Source: Pseudoclavibacter sp. AY1H1 (GTDB taxonomy: Bacteria > Actinomycetota > Actinomycetes > Actinomycetales > Microbacteriaceae). From it: DNA of 64,000 nucleotides. The notes below the pieces were generated by a model. That model was not told the DNA's origin. It did not search any database and saw only the letters and a program-made list of their open reading frames with translations. Numbering within the stretch: position 1 is the stretch's first letter; each line of letters begins with the position of its first letter. This document shows, piece by piece, positions 23,641 to 33,287 of the stretch. The stretch covers positions 186,001 to 250,000 of the forward strand of contig NZ_PSXX01000001.1 of the NCBI RefSeq assembly GCF_002931055.1. Reading direction: 5' to 3'. A program made the translations under genes and the position numbers.

Positions 23641-24702
23641 TCAGTAGGCGGTGTCCGCCGCCTGATCGAGGGAGAGGAACAGGCGTCGCAAGGAATCGAG
23701 CCTGGCGATTCCCGCCTCGTCGAGCTCCCCGTCACGCACGGCGTCGTCGAGCGCGCAGTCCGGGGCGTCGGCCCGGTGCGTGCAGCCTCGAGGGCACTCC
23801 TCGGCGATCGCGGAGAGCTCGGTGAAGCCCTCCAGCACGTTGTCGCGGTTCACGTGTCCGAGGCCGAAGGAGCGGACGCCCGGGGTGTCGATGATCCAGC
23901 CCGTGTGCCCGTCCGAGTCCTCGACGCGGACCGCGAGCGTGGAAGAGGAGGTGTGCCGACCACGACCGGTGACCGCGTTCACGACACCCGTCTCGCGAAG
24001 TGTGCCGGGGACCAGGGCGTTGACGAGGGTCGACTTGCCGACGCCCGAGTGGCCGACGGCCACGGTCGTGTGCCCGGTGAGGGCTGCGCGGAGCTCCTCG
24101 ATGGGCTCACCGCCGGGACGCGACTCGAAGACCTTCACGCCGAGGGGCTCGACGAGCGCACGGAGCTCATCCGCAGGCGCCACGTCGGTCTTCGTCAGCA
24201 CGAGGAGCGGTTGGATGCCGGCGTCGAGCGCAGCGACGAGGTAGCGGTCGATGAGTCGAGGCCGCGGCTCGGGCTGGGCCGTCGCGGCGACGATGAGCAT
24301 CTGATCGGCGTTCGCGACGATGACGCGCTCGACCTGATCGGTGTCGTCGGCGCTGCGTCGGAGCAGCGTCTTGCGCTCGCAGATGCGGACGATGCGGGAG
24401 AGGCTGCCGGTGTCGCCGGTCGTGTCGCCGACGAGGTCGACGAGGTCGCCCGTCACGATCGCCGTGCGGCCGATCTCTCGCGCCTTCGCGGCGGTGACCG
24501 TGCGTTCCTCTGGCGTCCCCTCGTCGAGGAGCACCGTGTAGCGGCCACGGTCGACGGTGACGACGCGCCCCGTCACCGCATCGCTGTGCTTCGGGCGCTG
24601 CTTGGACCTGGGCTTGTTTGCCTTGGGGTTCGGACGGACACGGATGTCCTCCTCGTCCCAGTCGCCGTAGGCGTCGAACGCGTCGCCGAGTGAACGGGAC
24701 AC
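23641..24702 (-). CDS. rsgA: Ribosome small-subunit-dependent GTPase A
   Basis: A 353-residue GTPase that helps late maturation of the 30S subunit. It has the circularly permuted order typical of RsgA: an OB-fold N-terminal domain, then G4 as LTKTD (near 170), G1 as GHSGVGKST (near 217), G3 as DTPG (near 271), and a C-terminal zinc site with CPRGCTH. The N-terminus has an extra basic, Pro/Lys-rich tail of about 40 residues. It starts 2 bases after aroA ends and 26 bases before hisN. Confidence 0.95.
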   Translation of the reverse strand: MSRSLGDAFDAYGDWDEEDIRVRPNPKANKPRSKQRPKHSDAVTGRVVTVDRGRYTVLLDEGTPEERTVTAAKAREIGRTAIVTGDLVDLVGDTTGDTGSLSRIVRICERKTLLRRSADDTDQVERVIVANADQMLIVAATAQPEPRPRLIDRYLVAALDAGIQPLLVLTKTDVAPADELRALVEPLGVKVFESRPGGEPIEELRAALTGHTTVAVGHSGVGKSTLVNALVPGTLRETGVVNAVTGRGRHTSSSTLAVRVEDSDGHTGWIIDTPGVRSFGLGHVNRDNVLEGFTELSAIAEECPRGCTHRADAPDCALDDAVRDGELDEAGIARLDSLRRLFLSLDQAADTAY

Positions 24703-24704
24703 GG

Positions 24705-26150
24705 TCAGATGGCGAAGGCCGCGAGGTCGACGCTGCCGTCGTCCTCGCCCTCATCCGGGTCGCTGTGCGTGCCCTGGTCGAGCATGTCCTGCCAGAGCTG
24801 CACGAACTGGGGCAGGGTCTTGTTCGTCGCGTGGATGTCGTCGACCGTGACCCCTGCGATGGCGAGACCGACGATGGCACCCGACGTGGCCATGCGGTGG
24901 TCCTCGTAGCTTCGCCATTCGTGCGCCGTGCGCGCTCCGGGAACGATCTCGAGTCCGTCTTCGAGCTCTGTGACCTCGCAGCCGATGCCGCGCAGCTCCG
25001 CCGCGATGGCCGCGACGCGGTCGGTCTCGTGACCGCGGAGGTGCGCGATCCCCGTGATGCGGCTCGTGGTCGTGCACAGCCCGCACAGCGCTGCCAGGTT
25101 CGGGGCGAGCTCACCGGCCTCGGAGAGATCCAGGTCGACACCGGGCACCTCGGCTCCCTCGGCGATGCCGCGCTCGACCGTGCAGGTGAGCACGCCGTCC
25201 TCGACCGAGATGTTCGCGCCGAACAGGGGGAGGAGATGCTGGAGGTGCGAACCGACCTGCGTGGTCGAATCCGGCCAGTCCTCGATCGAGACGCTGCCGC
25301 CAGCGACGATCGCGGCGATCAGGAACGGCTCTGCGTTGGAGAGGTCCGGCTCGATCGTCAGCTCGCGTCCGTCGATGGCGCCGGGCTCGGCCCGCCAGGT
25401 GCCTGGCGTCGAGTCGTCGATGTCGACGCCGCGCTCGCTCAGCGCCGCCAGCGTCATGTCGATATGCGGCTGGCTCGGAACCCGATCGCCGGAGTGGATG
25501 AGCGTGAGCCCGTCCGTGAAGCGCGCGCCCGCCATGAGCAGCCCGGAGACGAACTGGCTGGAGGCTCCCGCGTCGATCGTGATCTCGCCGCCAGCGACCT
25601 CGCCGGTGCCGTACAGCGAGAAGGGCAGGCCGCCCCTGCCGTCGTCGCGCACTTCCACGCCGAGCGCCTTGAGCGCATCCACCGTGCCCTTCATCGGGCG
25701 TCGGCGTGCGGCCTCATCGCCGTCGAAGGCCACTGGGCCGAGCGCGAGGGATGCGAGCGGGGGAACGAACCGCATGACCGTGCCCGCGAGACCGCAGTCG
25801 ATCGAGACGCCGCCTTCGAGCTCACCGGGCGTGATCTCGAGATCGTTCCCGAACCGCCCGTCGCCGGGCACCTCGGTGATCTGGGTGCCGAGCTGCCGAA
25901 GCGCGTCGATCATGAGCTCCGTGTCTCTGGCCCAGAGCGGATGCCGGAGCTTCGAGGGCCCCTCCGCCAGCGCCGAGAGCACGAGCTCGCGATTCGTGAG
26001 GCTCTTCGACCCGGGGATCTGCAGGCGCGCGTCGATCGGCGAAGTCGCCGTCGGAGCCGCCCACGGACCGTCGCCGAGGGTCAGCGGCTCGCTGCCCTCG
26101 TCATCTTGGTACAGGTCGAAGCGTGGTCCGGAATAGCCAAAGATCTCCAT
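24705..26150 (-). CDS. aroA: 3-phosphoshikimate 1-carboxyvinyltransferase (EPSP synthase)
   Basis: A 481-residue enzyme of the shikimate pathway that joins phosphoenolpyruvate to shikimate 3-phosphate. ATG 26150 was chosen; codons upstream in the same frame are Arg/Ala-rich noise. Motifs include PGSKSLTNRELVLSALAEG near residue 47, GLAGTVMRFVPPLASLA, and the late DHRMATSGAIVGLAI. It is the first gene of the aroA-rsgA-hisN group and divergent from sigH. Confidence 0.95.
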   Translation of the reverse strand: MEIFGYSGPRFDLYQDDEGSEPLTLGDGPWAAPTATSPIDARLQIPGSKSLTNRELVLSALAEGPSKLRHPLWARDTELMIDALRQLGTQITEVPGDGRFGNDLEITPGELEGGVSIDCGLAGTVMRFVPPLASLALGPVAFDGDEAARRRPMKGTVDALKALGVEVRDDGRGGLPFSLYGTGEVAGGEITIDAGASSQFVSGLLMAGARFTDGLTLIHSGDRVPSQPHIDMTLAALSERGVDIDDSTPGTWRAEPGAIDGRELTIEPDLSNAEPFLIAAIVAGGSVSIEDWPDSTTQVGSHLQHLLPLFGANISVEDGVLTCTVERGIAEGAEVPGVDLDLSEAGELAPNLAALCGLCTTTSRITGIAHLRGHETDRVAAIAAELRGIGCEVTELEDGLEIVPGARTAHEWRSYEDHRMATSGAIVGLAIAGVTVDDIHATNKTLPQFVQLWQDMLDQGTHSDPDEGEDDGSVDLAAFAI

Positions 26151-26285
26151 TGGTTGACAACGATACCGCCACACACGCGCGCACCACCCGGAAATGCGTT
26201 TCCGCCTGACATCGAAGAGGAGGGCAGCCCTTGCCGACAACGCTCGCGCCGCCGAGGCGTCAAGCCGCTGAGCGGCGCACGGCAG

Positions 26286-26291
26286 TACACT
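26286..26291 (+). promoter_or_regulatory. Probable -10 element for sigH
   Basis: TACACT, eight bases before ATG 26300, with no ribosome site in between, suggests leaderless transcription. I did not find a convincing SigH-type GGAAT/GTT pair in this gap. Confidence 0.35.
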
Positions 26292-26299
26292 CACGCGTA

Positions 26300-26935
26300 A
26301 TGAGTGAGCAGAAGTCGCCTCAGGCGACCCCAGACCAGGACGAACTCCGGCAGCTGTTCGAGGAGCAGGCGCTGCAGTACATCGACCAGTTGTACGCGGC
26401 GGCCATGCGCATGACTCGGAACCCCGCGGATGCGCAGGATCTCGTGCAGGAGACCTTCGTGAAGGCCTTCGTCGCGTTCGCTCGCTTCGAGCAGGGCACG
26501 AACCTCAAGGCGTGGCTGTACCGCATCCTCACGAACCTCTTCATCAACTCGTACCGCAAGAAGCAGCGGGAGCCGTATGCCAATGCGCTCGAGGACCTCG
26601 AGGATTGGCAACTGGGCGGCGCCGAGTCGGCGACCGCGCAGACGTCGTCGCGGTCGGCTGAGGCCGAGGCGATCGACCACCTTCCCGATTCGACGGTGAA
26701 GGACGCCCTCCAGGCGATCCCGGAGGACTTCCGCCTCGCGGTCTTCCTGGCGGATGTGGAGGGCTTCTCCTACAAGGAGATCGCAGACATCATGAAGACC
26801 CCCGTCGGCACCGTCATGTCGCGGCTCCACCGCGGCAGGCGTCTGCTTCGCGATCGCCTCACCGGCTACGCGAGGGAGAACGGCATCATTCCGCCCCTGG
26901 ACGGGGACGAGCAGGAAACAGGGAGCAAGAAATGA
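26300..26935 (+). CDS. sigH: ECF sigma factor of the SigH/SigR type
   Basis: A 211-residue group IV sigma factor that directs thiol-oxidative and heat stress genes in Actinobacteria. Region 2 (about 25-95) contains [17 protein letters not shown] and [17 protein letters not shown]. Region 4 (about 140-190) contains [20 protein letters not shown], the [15 protein letters not shown] and [12 protein letters not shown]. The start fits the upstream -10. The next gene is a zinc anti-sigma factor that overlaps the stop by ATGA, the standard partner arrangement. Confidence 0.93.
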   Translation: MSEQKSPQATPDQDELRQLFEEQALQYIDQLYAAAMRMTRNPADAQDLVQETFVKAFVAFARFEQGTNLKAWLYRILTNLFINSYRKKQREPYANALEDLEDWQLGGAESATAQTSSRSAEAEAIDHLPDSTVKDALQAIPEDFRLAVFLADVEGFSYKEIADIMKTPVGTVMSRLHRGRRLLRDRLTGYARENGIIPPLDGDEQETGSKK

Positions 26936-27192
26936 CCGATTGCGGTTGCGAGAAAGCGAAGGACGCCCTCGAGGAGTACCTGCGCAACGAGCTCGCCAGT
27001 ACGGATGCGAGCGACATTCGTGAGCACCTCGAGCACTGCAAGGACTGCGAGAGCGAGCTGCACGTGAACCGCTCGCTCATGGAGGTCGTGCAGCGAGCCT
27101 GCAAGGAACGCGCCCCGGAGGAACTGCGGCTGCACGTGCTCGACCAGCTCCGCAGCATCCAGCGCTCGCACGGCACGCCCGTCGCGAACTGA
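26932..27192 (+). CDS. rsrA: Zinc-containing redox-sensing anti-sigma factor
   Basis: An 86-residue ZAS-family anti-sigma factor that holds SigH/SigR inactive until its thiols are oxidised. It shows the ZAS motif with His and two Cys as [10 protein letters not shown] (residues about 31-40), plus N-terminal cysteines CGC (4-6) that can form the redox disulfide. The start overlaps the sigH stop, ensuring balanced synthesis. The product may also be named RshA. Confidence 0.92.
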   Translation: MTDCGCEKAKDALEEYLRNELASTDASDIREHLEHCKDCESELHVNRSLMEVVQRACKERAPEELRLHVLDQLRSIQRSHGTPVAN

Positions 27193-27223
27193 GCCGAGCA
27201 GCACCGAGACGACCGCGCGGCAG

Positions 27224-27766
27224 ATGACTGCAGACCCGAACGATCACGCCTGGCGCGCCCTGTCGAAGCGGGTCGGCGAAGCGGCAGCCGAACTGGATGC
27301 GCGGGCTGCCAGGCGTGAGACGCTCGGCGAGCTCGTCGAGCGCCGTTCCGTGCTCGGGATCCGTCGCGGGCCCGTCATGCGACGTGTCTCCAGCGTCTGG
27401 CGACTGCGCGAGCTGCTGCTGGACGACCAAGGCGGGCTGTACCGGGTCGGTTCGGTCATTCGCGTCGCCAAGCAGCCCGACCACTACAGCGAGCAGTCAG
27501 CCCTCGCCGCCGAGCGTCGCCGCGTCCAGCTGGCCGCGCTGCGCTCGGGTTTCGAGGTGGGCGAGACCGTCAACTACGGGGCGACGCCGATCCTGCTCTC
27601 CGACGGCCTGGGGGCCGACGCGCACCCGGGGCTGGAAGTCGTCGACGGCGAGGTCGTCCTGCACTGGGGTGCCGTTCCCGGCGCCCAGGCGGGTCTCGGC
27701 GCCGGCAGCTCGAGCGCGCTCGCCGCGTACCTCGACGACGCCGTTGCGCTCCTGACCGGTCGTTAG
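27224..27766 (+). CDS. Unknown conserved-looking protein downstream of rsrA
   Basis: A 180-residue protein without a signal peptide or membrane helix. Residues 1-50 are helical and charged. The middle reads LLLDDQGGLYRVGSVIRVAK and HYSEQSALAAERRRVQLAALR. The C-terminal part has strands followed by a Gly/Ser-rich turn (GLGAGSSSALAAYLDDAVAL). It follows rsrA by 31 bases on the same strand and a terminator follows it. I do not recognise the family. Confidence 0.65.
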   Translation: MTADPNDHAWRALSKRVGEAAAELDARAARRETLGELVERRSVLGIRRGPVMRRVSSVWRLRELLLDDQGGLYRVGSVIRVAKQPDHYSEQSALAAERRRVQLAALRSGFEVGETVNYGATPILLSDGLGADAHPGLEVVDGEVVLHWGAVPGAQAGLGAGSSSALAAYLDDAVALLTGR

Positions 27767-27784
27767 CCACATACGCACGCTCAT

Positions 27785-27827
27785 GACGAAGACGCCCGCC
27801 CGATTGCTCGGAGCGGGCGTCTTCGTC
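27785..27827. terminator. Bidirectional terminator between convergent genes
   Basis: Perfect 15-bp arms 27785-27799 and 27813-27827, with a further short CCGA/TCGG pairing in the loop. It separates the gene ending at 27766 from kgd ending at 27847. Confidence 0.85.
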
Positions 27828-27846
27828 GTGCAGACGGCGTCGAAGC

Positions 27847-30800
27847 CTAGTCGGCGAGAACGCCCTCGATGAGCTCAGCCTGCTGACGCTGGTGAGCCTT
27901 CATCGTGCCCACGGAAGGTGCCGAGGACTCCGGTCGTGTGACGGCTCGGATCGTGCGTCCCTCGAGCATGGGGGCGAGGTGCGTGCGGATGAACGGCCAC
28001 GCTCCCTGGTTCTCCGGCTCGTCCTGCGCGTAGACGATCTCCGCGTTCGGGTACTCGGCGAGGATGCGGTTGATCTCTTCACCTGGCATCGGGTAGAACT
28101 GCTCGAGACGCACGAGCGCGACGCTCGTGTCCTCGCGCTTGTCGAGCTCCGCACGCAGGTCGTAGTGCAGCTTGCCCGCGTGCAGCACGACGCGGCGCAC
28201 AGCCGCCTTGTCCGTGATCCGCTCGTCATCGAGGACGGGGCGGAACGAGCCGTTCGTGAAGTCCTCGACCGGCGAGACGGCGCTGCGGAGACGCAGCATC
28301 GACTTCGGCGTGAAGATCACGAGTGGCTTGCGGGGACGCGCGTACGCCTGGCGGCGCAGCAGGTGGAAGTGCGACGCCGGCGTGGACGGCATCGCGACCG
28401 TCATGTTCTCTTCCGCGGCGAGCGTCAGGAAGCGCTCGATGCGCGCCGACGAGTGGTCGGGGCCCTGGCCCTCGTAGCCGTGTGGGAGCAGCAGCACGAC
28501 GCTCGAGCGCTGGTTCCACTTCTGCTCGGACGCCGAGATGAACTCGTCGATGATGGTCTGCGCGCCGTTGACGAAGTCACCGAACTGCGCTTCCCAGAGC
28601 ACGAGCGCGTCAGGTCGCTCGACCGAGTAGCCGTACTCGAAGCCCAGCACCGCGTACTCGCTGAGGAACGAGTCGTAGATGGAGATCGGTGCCTGGTTGT
28701 CGCTGAGGTTCGACAGCGGCAGCCAGTTCTGGCCGTTGAGGCGATCGTGGAAGAGCGCGTGGCGCTGCACGAACGTGCCGCGGCGCGAGTCCTGGCCCGA
28801 CATGCGCACCGGCGTGCCCTCCATGAGGAGCGAGCCGAGCGCGAGGAGCTCGCCGAATGCCCAGTCGATGCCACCGTCTCGGCTCATCTGCTCCCGCTTG
28901 GAGAGCACCGCCTTGAGCTTCGTGTGCACCGAGAAGCCCTCTGGCGGGTTCCCGTGCGCGTCGCCGATGATCTCGACGACCTCGCGTGCGACGGCGGTCG
29001 AGTCCGGCTCGGAGCGGTGGTTCTCCTCGCGAGAGCCGACGGCTGAGAGCTCGGCCGCGGAGATGGGCGTCGACTGCGTCTGCGCCTGGTGGGTCTCCGC
29101 GAAGGCGCGCTCGAGGCGGTCGTGGAAGTCCTTCTGCGCCGCGTCGAACTCGTCCTGCGTGATGTCACCACGGCCGACGAGGGCTTCCGCGTAGAGCTTG
29201 CGGACCGAGCGCTTCGCCTCGATGAGGTTGTACATGAGGGGCTGCGTCATCGACGGGTCGTCGCCCTCGTTGTGGCCACGGCGACGGTACGAGATGAGGT
29301 CGATGACGACATCGCGCTTGAAGCGCTGGCGGTAGGCGAACGCGAGCTCGGCGACGCGAGCCACCGATTCGGGGTCGTCGCCGTTCACGTGGAAGACGGG
29401 AGCCGAGATGGCCTTCGCGACGTCGGTCGAGTACATCGACGAGCGGGCGTCGCGCGGGGTGGTCGTGAAGCCGACCTGGTTGTTGATGTTCACGTGGATC
29501 GTGCCACCCGTGCGGTAGGCGCGGAGCTGCGACATCTGCATCGTCTCGTAGACGACACCCTGGCCGGCCATCGCCGCGTCACCGTGGATGAGGATCGGCA
29601 GCACGGCGTCTCGGCCGTCGGACTTGCGGTCGATCTTGCCGCGCACGATGCCCTCGAGCACGCCGTTCACCGCCTCGAGGTGCGAGGGGTTGGCGGCGAG
29701 GTAGACGGGGATGGTCGCGCCGGAAGCCGCCGTGAAGGTTCCCTCGATGCCGAGGTGGTACTTCACGTCGCCGGAGTTGCCGCGTCCGGAGCTGGACTGC
29801 ACGCCCTCGAACTCGCGGAAGATCTGCCCGTAGGTCTTCCCCGCGATGTTCGTGAGGACGTTGAGGCGACCACGGTGGGCCATGCCGATGGCGACCTCGT
29901 CGAGGTCCTCCTCCGCTGCGCCCTGGATGATCGTGTCGAGCAGCGAGATGACCGACTCGGATCCCTCGAGGGAGAAGCGCTTCTGGCCGACGTACTTCGT
30001 CTGCAGGAAGGTCTCGAACGCCTCAGCCTCGTTGAGCTTGTTGAGGATGCGCATCTGCTCTTCGTGCGTGGGCTTCGTGTACGGGTGCTCAAGCTCGTCC
30101 TGGAACCAGGCGCGCTGCTCCGGGTCCTGGATGTGCATGTACTCGATGCCGATCGTGCGGCAGTAGGAGTCGCGCAGGATGCCGAGGATGTCGCGGAGCT
30201 TGAGCATCCGCTGGCTGCCGCCGAAGCCGTCCGCGACGAACTCGCGCTCGAGGTCCCAGAACGTGAGTCCGTGATTCTCGATCTCGAGGTCGGGGTGCGT
30301 GCGCTGCACGTACTGCAGCGGGTCGATGTCCGCCATCATGTGGCCGCGGACGCGGTACATGTTGATGAGCTGCTGCACGCGCGCCGTCTTGTTGATGGAA
30401 GCGGCGAGGTCGACGTGCACGTCCTGCGACCACACGACGGGCTTGTACGGGATGCGCAGCGAGGCGAAGATCTCCTCGTAGAAGTTGTGCTTGCCCGTGA
30501 GGTGCTCGTGCACGATCTTGAGGAACTCGCCGGAGCCGGCGCCCTGGATGACGCGGTGGTCGTAGGTGCTCGAGATGGTGAGGCGCTTCGAGATGGCGAG
30601 GTCGTCGAGGACGTGCTGCGCCATGCCCTGGTAGGGGGCCGGGTAGTCGAGGGCGCCGGCACCGATGATGGCGCCCTGCCCCTTCATGAGCCTCGGGACG
30701 GACTGGAGGGTTCCCATGCCGCCCGGGTTCGTGAGCGAGATGGTGGTGCCCGCGTAGTCGTCTCCGCTGAGCTTGTTCTGGCGTCCGCGCTTGATGAGCT

Positions 30801-31536
30801 CCTCGTACGCCCCGAGGAACTCGCGGAAGTTGAGGGTCTCGGCCTGCTTGATGCTCGGCACGACCAGGGCGCGGGTTCCGTCCGGCTTCGGCACGTCGAT
30901 CGCGATGCCGAGGTTGACGTGCGCTGGCTCGATGGCGGATGGCTTGCCGTCGATCTCGTCGTAGTAGACGTTCATGCTGGGGAACTTGATGAGCGCCTTC
31001 ACGAGCGCCCAGCCGATGAGATGCGTGAACGAGACCTTGCCGCCGCGGGTCCGCCGGAGGTGGTTGTTGATCACGATGCGGTTGTCGATCATGAGCTTCG
31101 CGGGGATCTCGCGGTAGCTCGTTGCCGTCGGCACCTGCAGGGAGATGTCCATGTTCTTGGCGATGGCCTTCGCCATGCCCTTGAGGGGCGACACGATGTT
31201 CTCGCGCGACGGGGCCTTCTCCTTGTCAGCGGCGGGTGCATCCGCTGGGATGAGCTTCTCCTGAGGGGCCGCGGCAGTCGTCTTCGCCTGCTTGCGAGCC
31301 TCACCGTCGGCCGCTGGCTTCTTCGCCTCAGCCGCGGGAGCCGGAGCCGCGGGCGCCGTCTTCGCGGGAGCAGCACCCTGCTGCTTCGCGTACTGCTCGA
31401 GCGTCGGCCACCAGGCCTCGTCTACGCTCTTCGGGTCCTTGACGTACTTTTCGTACATCTCCTCGACGAGCCAGTCATTGGCTCCGAAATCGGACTTTGC
31501 TTCGTCTGTACCCGCACTGGTCAAATGACTCGCCAC
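27847..31536 (-). CDS. kgd: Multifunctional 2-oxoglutarate metabolism enzyme (E2-E1 fusion)
   Basis: A 1229-residue TCA-cycle enzyme: thiamine-diphosphate 2-oxoglutarate dehydrogenase/decarboxylase fused to an E2-type acyltransferase domain, as in Corynebacterium OdhA and mycobacterial KGD. Residues 20-45 match the conserved E1 start (FGANDWLVEEMYEKYVKD). An Ala/Pro/Lys linker (50-120) follows. The E2 core at about 130-360 has the His motif TYDHRVIQGAGSGEF. The E1 part carries MAHRGRLNVLTN, GDAAMAGQGVVYE (thiamine diphosphate site) and NNQVGFTT. The start is GTG. No lipoyl domain is present, as in relatives. Confidence 0.95.
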   Translation of the reverse strand: MASHLTSAGTDEAKSDFGANDWLVEEMYEKYVKDPKSVDEAWWPTLEQYAKQQGAAPAKTAPAAPAPAAEAKKPAADGEARKQAKTTAAAPQEKLIPADAPAADKEKAPSRENIVSPLKGMAKAIAKNMDISLQVPTATSYREIPAKLMIDNRIVINNHLRRTRGGKVSFTHLIGWALVKALIKFPSMNVYYDEIDGKPSAIEPAHVNLGIAIDVPKPDGTRALVVPSIKQAETLNFREFLGAYEELIKRGRQNKLSGDDYAGTTISLTNPGGMGTLQSVPRLMKGQGAIIGAGALDYPAPYQGMAQHVLDDLAISKRLTISSTYDHRVIQGAGSGEFLKIVHEHLTGKHNFYEEIFASLRIPYKPVVWSQDVHVDLAASINKTARVQQLINMYRVRGHMMADIDPLQYVQRTHPDLEIENHGLTFWDLEREFVADGFGGSQRMLKLRDILGILRDSYCRTIGIEYMHIQDPEQRAWFQDELEHPYTKPTHEEQMRILNKLNEAEAFETFLQTKYVGQKRFSLEGSESVISLLDTIIQGAAEEDLDEVAIGMAHRGRLNVLTNIAGKTYGQIFREFEGVQSSSGRGNSGDVKYHLGIEGTFTAASGATIPVYLAANPSHLEAVNGVLEGIVRGKIDRKSDGRDAVLPILIHGDAAMAGQGVVYETMQMSQLRAYRTGGTIHVNINNQVGFTTTPRDARSSMYSTDVAKAISAPVFHVNGDDPESVARVAELAFAYRQRFKRDVVIDLISYRRRGHNEGDDPSMTQPLMYNLIEAKRSVRKLYAEALVGRGDITQDEFDAAQKDFHDRLERAFAETHQAQTQSTPISAAELSAVGSREENHRSEPDSTAVAREVVEIIGDAHGNPPEGFSVHTKLKAVLSKREQMSRDGGIDWAFGELLALGSLLMEGTPVRMSGQDSRRGTFVQRHALFHDRLNGQNWLPLSNLSDNQAPISIYDSFLSEYAVLGFEYGYSVERPDALVLWEAQFGDFVNGAQTIIDEFISASEQKWNQRSSVVLLLPHGYEGQGPDHSSARIERFLTLAAEENMTVAMPSTPASHFHLLRRQAYARPRKPLVIFTPKSMLRLRSAVSPVEDFTNGSFRPVLDDERITDKAAVRRVVLHAGKLHYDLRAELDKREDTSVALVRLEQFYPMPGEEINRILAEYPNAEIVYAQDEPENQGAWPFIRTHLAPMLEGRTIRAVTRPESSAPSVGTMKAHQRQQAELIEGVLAD

Positions 31537-31681
31537 CTGAGTTCGTCTCGCGTTCGTCTAGTGATGCGGGACGCGCCGAATCTGGGCGGCGACCCCATCG
31601 AGTGACAAGCCTAACGCCCTTGGCGGGCGCTCTGCGCGAAAGTGGGGTGAGGAGGGGGCTCCGCAAAGTAATCTGGAGGCC

Positions 31682-33121
31682 ATGCACTTCTCTGGTCCTG
31701 CCCCTCACCACGAGCTCACCTACTCCGATGTGTTCCTCATTCCGAGTCGTTCCGACGTGGGTTCGAGACTCAACGTCTCGCTCGCCCCGGACGACGGGAC
31801 CGGCATGACGATTCCGCTGGTCGCCTCGAACATGAACGCGGTCACCGGGCCCCGCATGGCAGCCGCCATAGCGCGCCGCGGCGGCCTCGGAGTCCTTCCC
31901 CAGGACATGTCGCTGGAGGAGCTGCAAGCCGCCATCCGCTGGGTGAAGTCGCAGGATCCGGTGCTGGACACTCCGTTCACGGCGAAGGGCGAGGCGACGG
32001 TCGGCGACGTGCTCGAGCTCGTGCCGCCGGTGGCCGGCTTCGGCGTCTCGGTGCTCGGGCCCACCGGAGATGTGCTGGGAGTCCTGCAGGCCTCGACCCT
32101 CGCGCGTGTCCCGAGTGACGCCGTGCTCGCCGACCTCAGCCACCACTTCGTCGATGAGATCCCCGTCTCGCTCGCGCGCGACTCGCGCGCGGTCTTCAAC
32201 TCGTTCGCCGAGACCGGGTCGAACTTCGCCCCCGTCCGGACCGAGGCCGGCGAGGTCGCGACGGTCACCTCGGGCGGTGCCCTCCGCAGCACGATCTACC
32301 GCCCTGCGCTCGATTCGCAGGGACGCCTGCGTGTCGCGGTGGCCGTCGGCGTGTCGCGCAACGCGCTCGAGCGCGCTCGGGCACTCGTGGAAGCCGGTGC
32401 CGACGTCCTCGTGCTCGACACGGCGCACGGCCACCAGGGGAGCATGCTGCGCGCCATCGAGGCGGTTCGCGGCGCGGAGCTCGGTGTTCCCATCGTCGCC
32501 GGGAACGTGGTGAGCGGAAGCGGAGTCCACGACCTCGTGTCGGCCGGGGCGAGCATCATCAAGGTCGGCGTCGGACCGGGTGCGATGTGCACGACCCGCA
32601 TGATGACGGCCGTGGGTCGTCCGCAGTTCTCGGCCGTGCTGGAGACCTCGGAGACGGCGCACGCGCTCGGGGCACGCGTGTGGGCGGATGGGGGAGTGCG
32701 CTACCCGCGCGACGTCGCGCTCGCGCTCGCCGCGGGAGGCTCCGCCGTCATGATCGGCTCGTGGTTCGCCGGCACCGTCGAAGCGCCTGGCACGGTGCGG
32801 ACGGACGAGTCGGGCAACTGGTTCAAGGAGTCGTTCGGCATGGCGTCGACCAAGGCCGTCGAGGCACGGTTCGGTGACCTCGAGCCCTACGAGCGCGCCC
32901 GCAAGCTGCTCTTCGCGGAAGGGATCTCGTCCTCGAAGATCATGCTCGACCCGAAGCGTCCAGGTCTCGACGACCTGATCGACATGATCACGACGGGCGT
33001 TCGCTCGTCCTTCACCTACGCGGGCGCCGACTCGCTGCCCGAGTTCCGCCAGCGCGCGAAGGTCGGCATCCAGTCGGCCGCCGGCTACGAAGAGGGCAAG
33101 GCCCTCCCGGTGTCCTGGTAG
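31682..33121 (+). CDS. guaB1: GuaB1 family IMP dehydrogenase-related protein (GMP reductase)
   Basis: A 479-residue IMPDH/GMPR-fold enzyme. The active-site loop GVGPGAMCTTR places the catalytic Cys at 303, and the phosphate loop reads WADGGVRYPRDVALALAAG. A CBS-like insert occupies about 95-210. In Actinobacteria GuaB1 converts GMP to IMP rather than the reverse. TAATCT and GGAGG lie just before the ATG. It is divergent from kgd. Confidence 0.88.
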   Translation: MHFSGPAPHHELTYSDVFLIPSRSDVGSRLNVSLAPDDGTGMTIPLVASNMNAVTGPRMAAAIARRGGLGVLPQDMSLEELQAAIRWVKSQDPVLDTPFTAKGEATVGDVLELVPPVAGFGVSVLGPTGDVLGVLQASTLARVPSDAVLADLSHHFVDEIPVSLARDSRAVFNSFAETGSNFAPVRTEAGEVATVTSGGALRSTIYRPALDSQGRLRVAVAVGVSRNALERARALVEAGADVLVLDTAHGHQGSMLRAIEAVRGAELGVPIVAGNVVSGSGVHDLVSAGASIIKVGVGPGAMCTTRMMTAVGRPQFSAVLETSETAHALGARVWADGGVRYPRDVALALAAGGSAVMIGSWFAGTVEAPGTVRTDESGNWFKESFGMASTKAVEARFGDLEPYERARKLLFAEGISSSKIMLDPKRPGLDDLIDMITTGVRSSFTYAGADSLPEFRQRAKVGIQSAAGYEEGKALPVSW

Positions 33122-33148
33122 TCGCGGTCGCGTGAGGGTGGTCTTCGC

Positions 33149-33287
33149 TATACTTCGTGGCAACTATGGACGATGACCATCCTCCGCGATCCGCACCCTC
33201 ACGCGCCGCAGCTCTGCCTGCGTTGAGCGCCTCCTCCTCTCCGGCTCGGCATCCCCGAAGCATCCCCGTATCGAGGGGTGAGGGTTC
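33149..33287 (+). promoter_or_regulatory. Promoter and structured leader before the CNNM/CorC genes
   Basis: TATACT (33149-33154) is a good -10, giving a leader of about 125 bases before the GTG at 33288. Inside it, ACCCTCAC (33195-33202) is fully complementary to GTGAGGGT (33278-33285), which overlaps the ribosome site. CCCC (33264-33267) can instead pair with GGGG (33275-33278). Two mutually exclusive foldings around the ribosome site suggest a regulatory RNA. It matches no riboswitch class I can name. Confidence 0.4.

Noticed and set aside
26151-26299. SigH-type autoregulated promoter (GGAAT and GTT boxes) for sigH
   Set aside because: GGAAAT occurs at 26190 but no GTT box at the right spacing; the TACACT near the start is a better candidate.
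29089-31605. 838-codon open frame on the plus strand across kgd
   Set aside because: Entirely antisense to a recognised enzyme, with Val/Leu/Glu/Arg-rich shadow composition.
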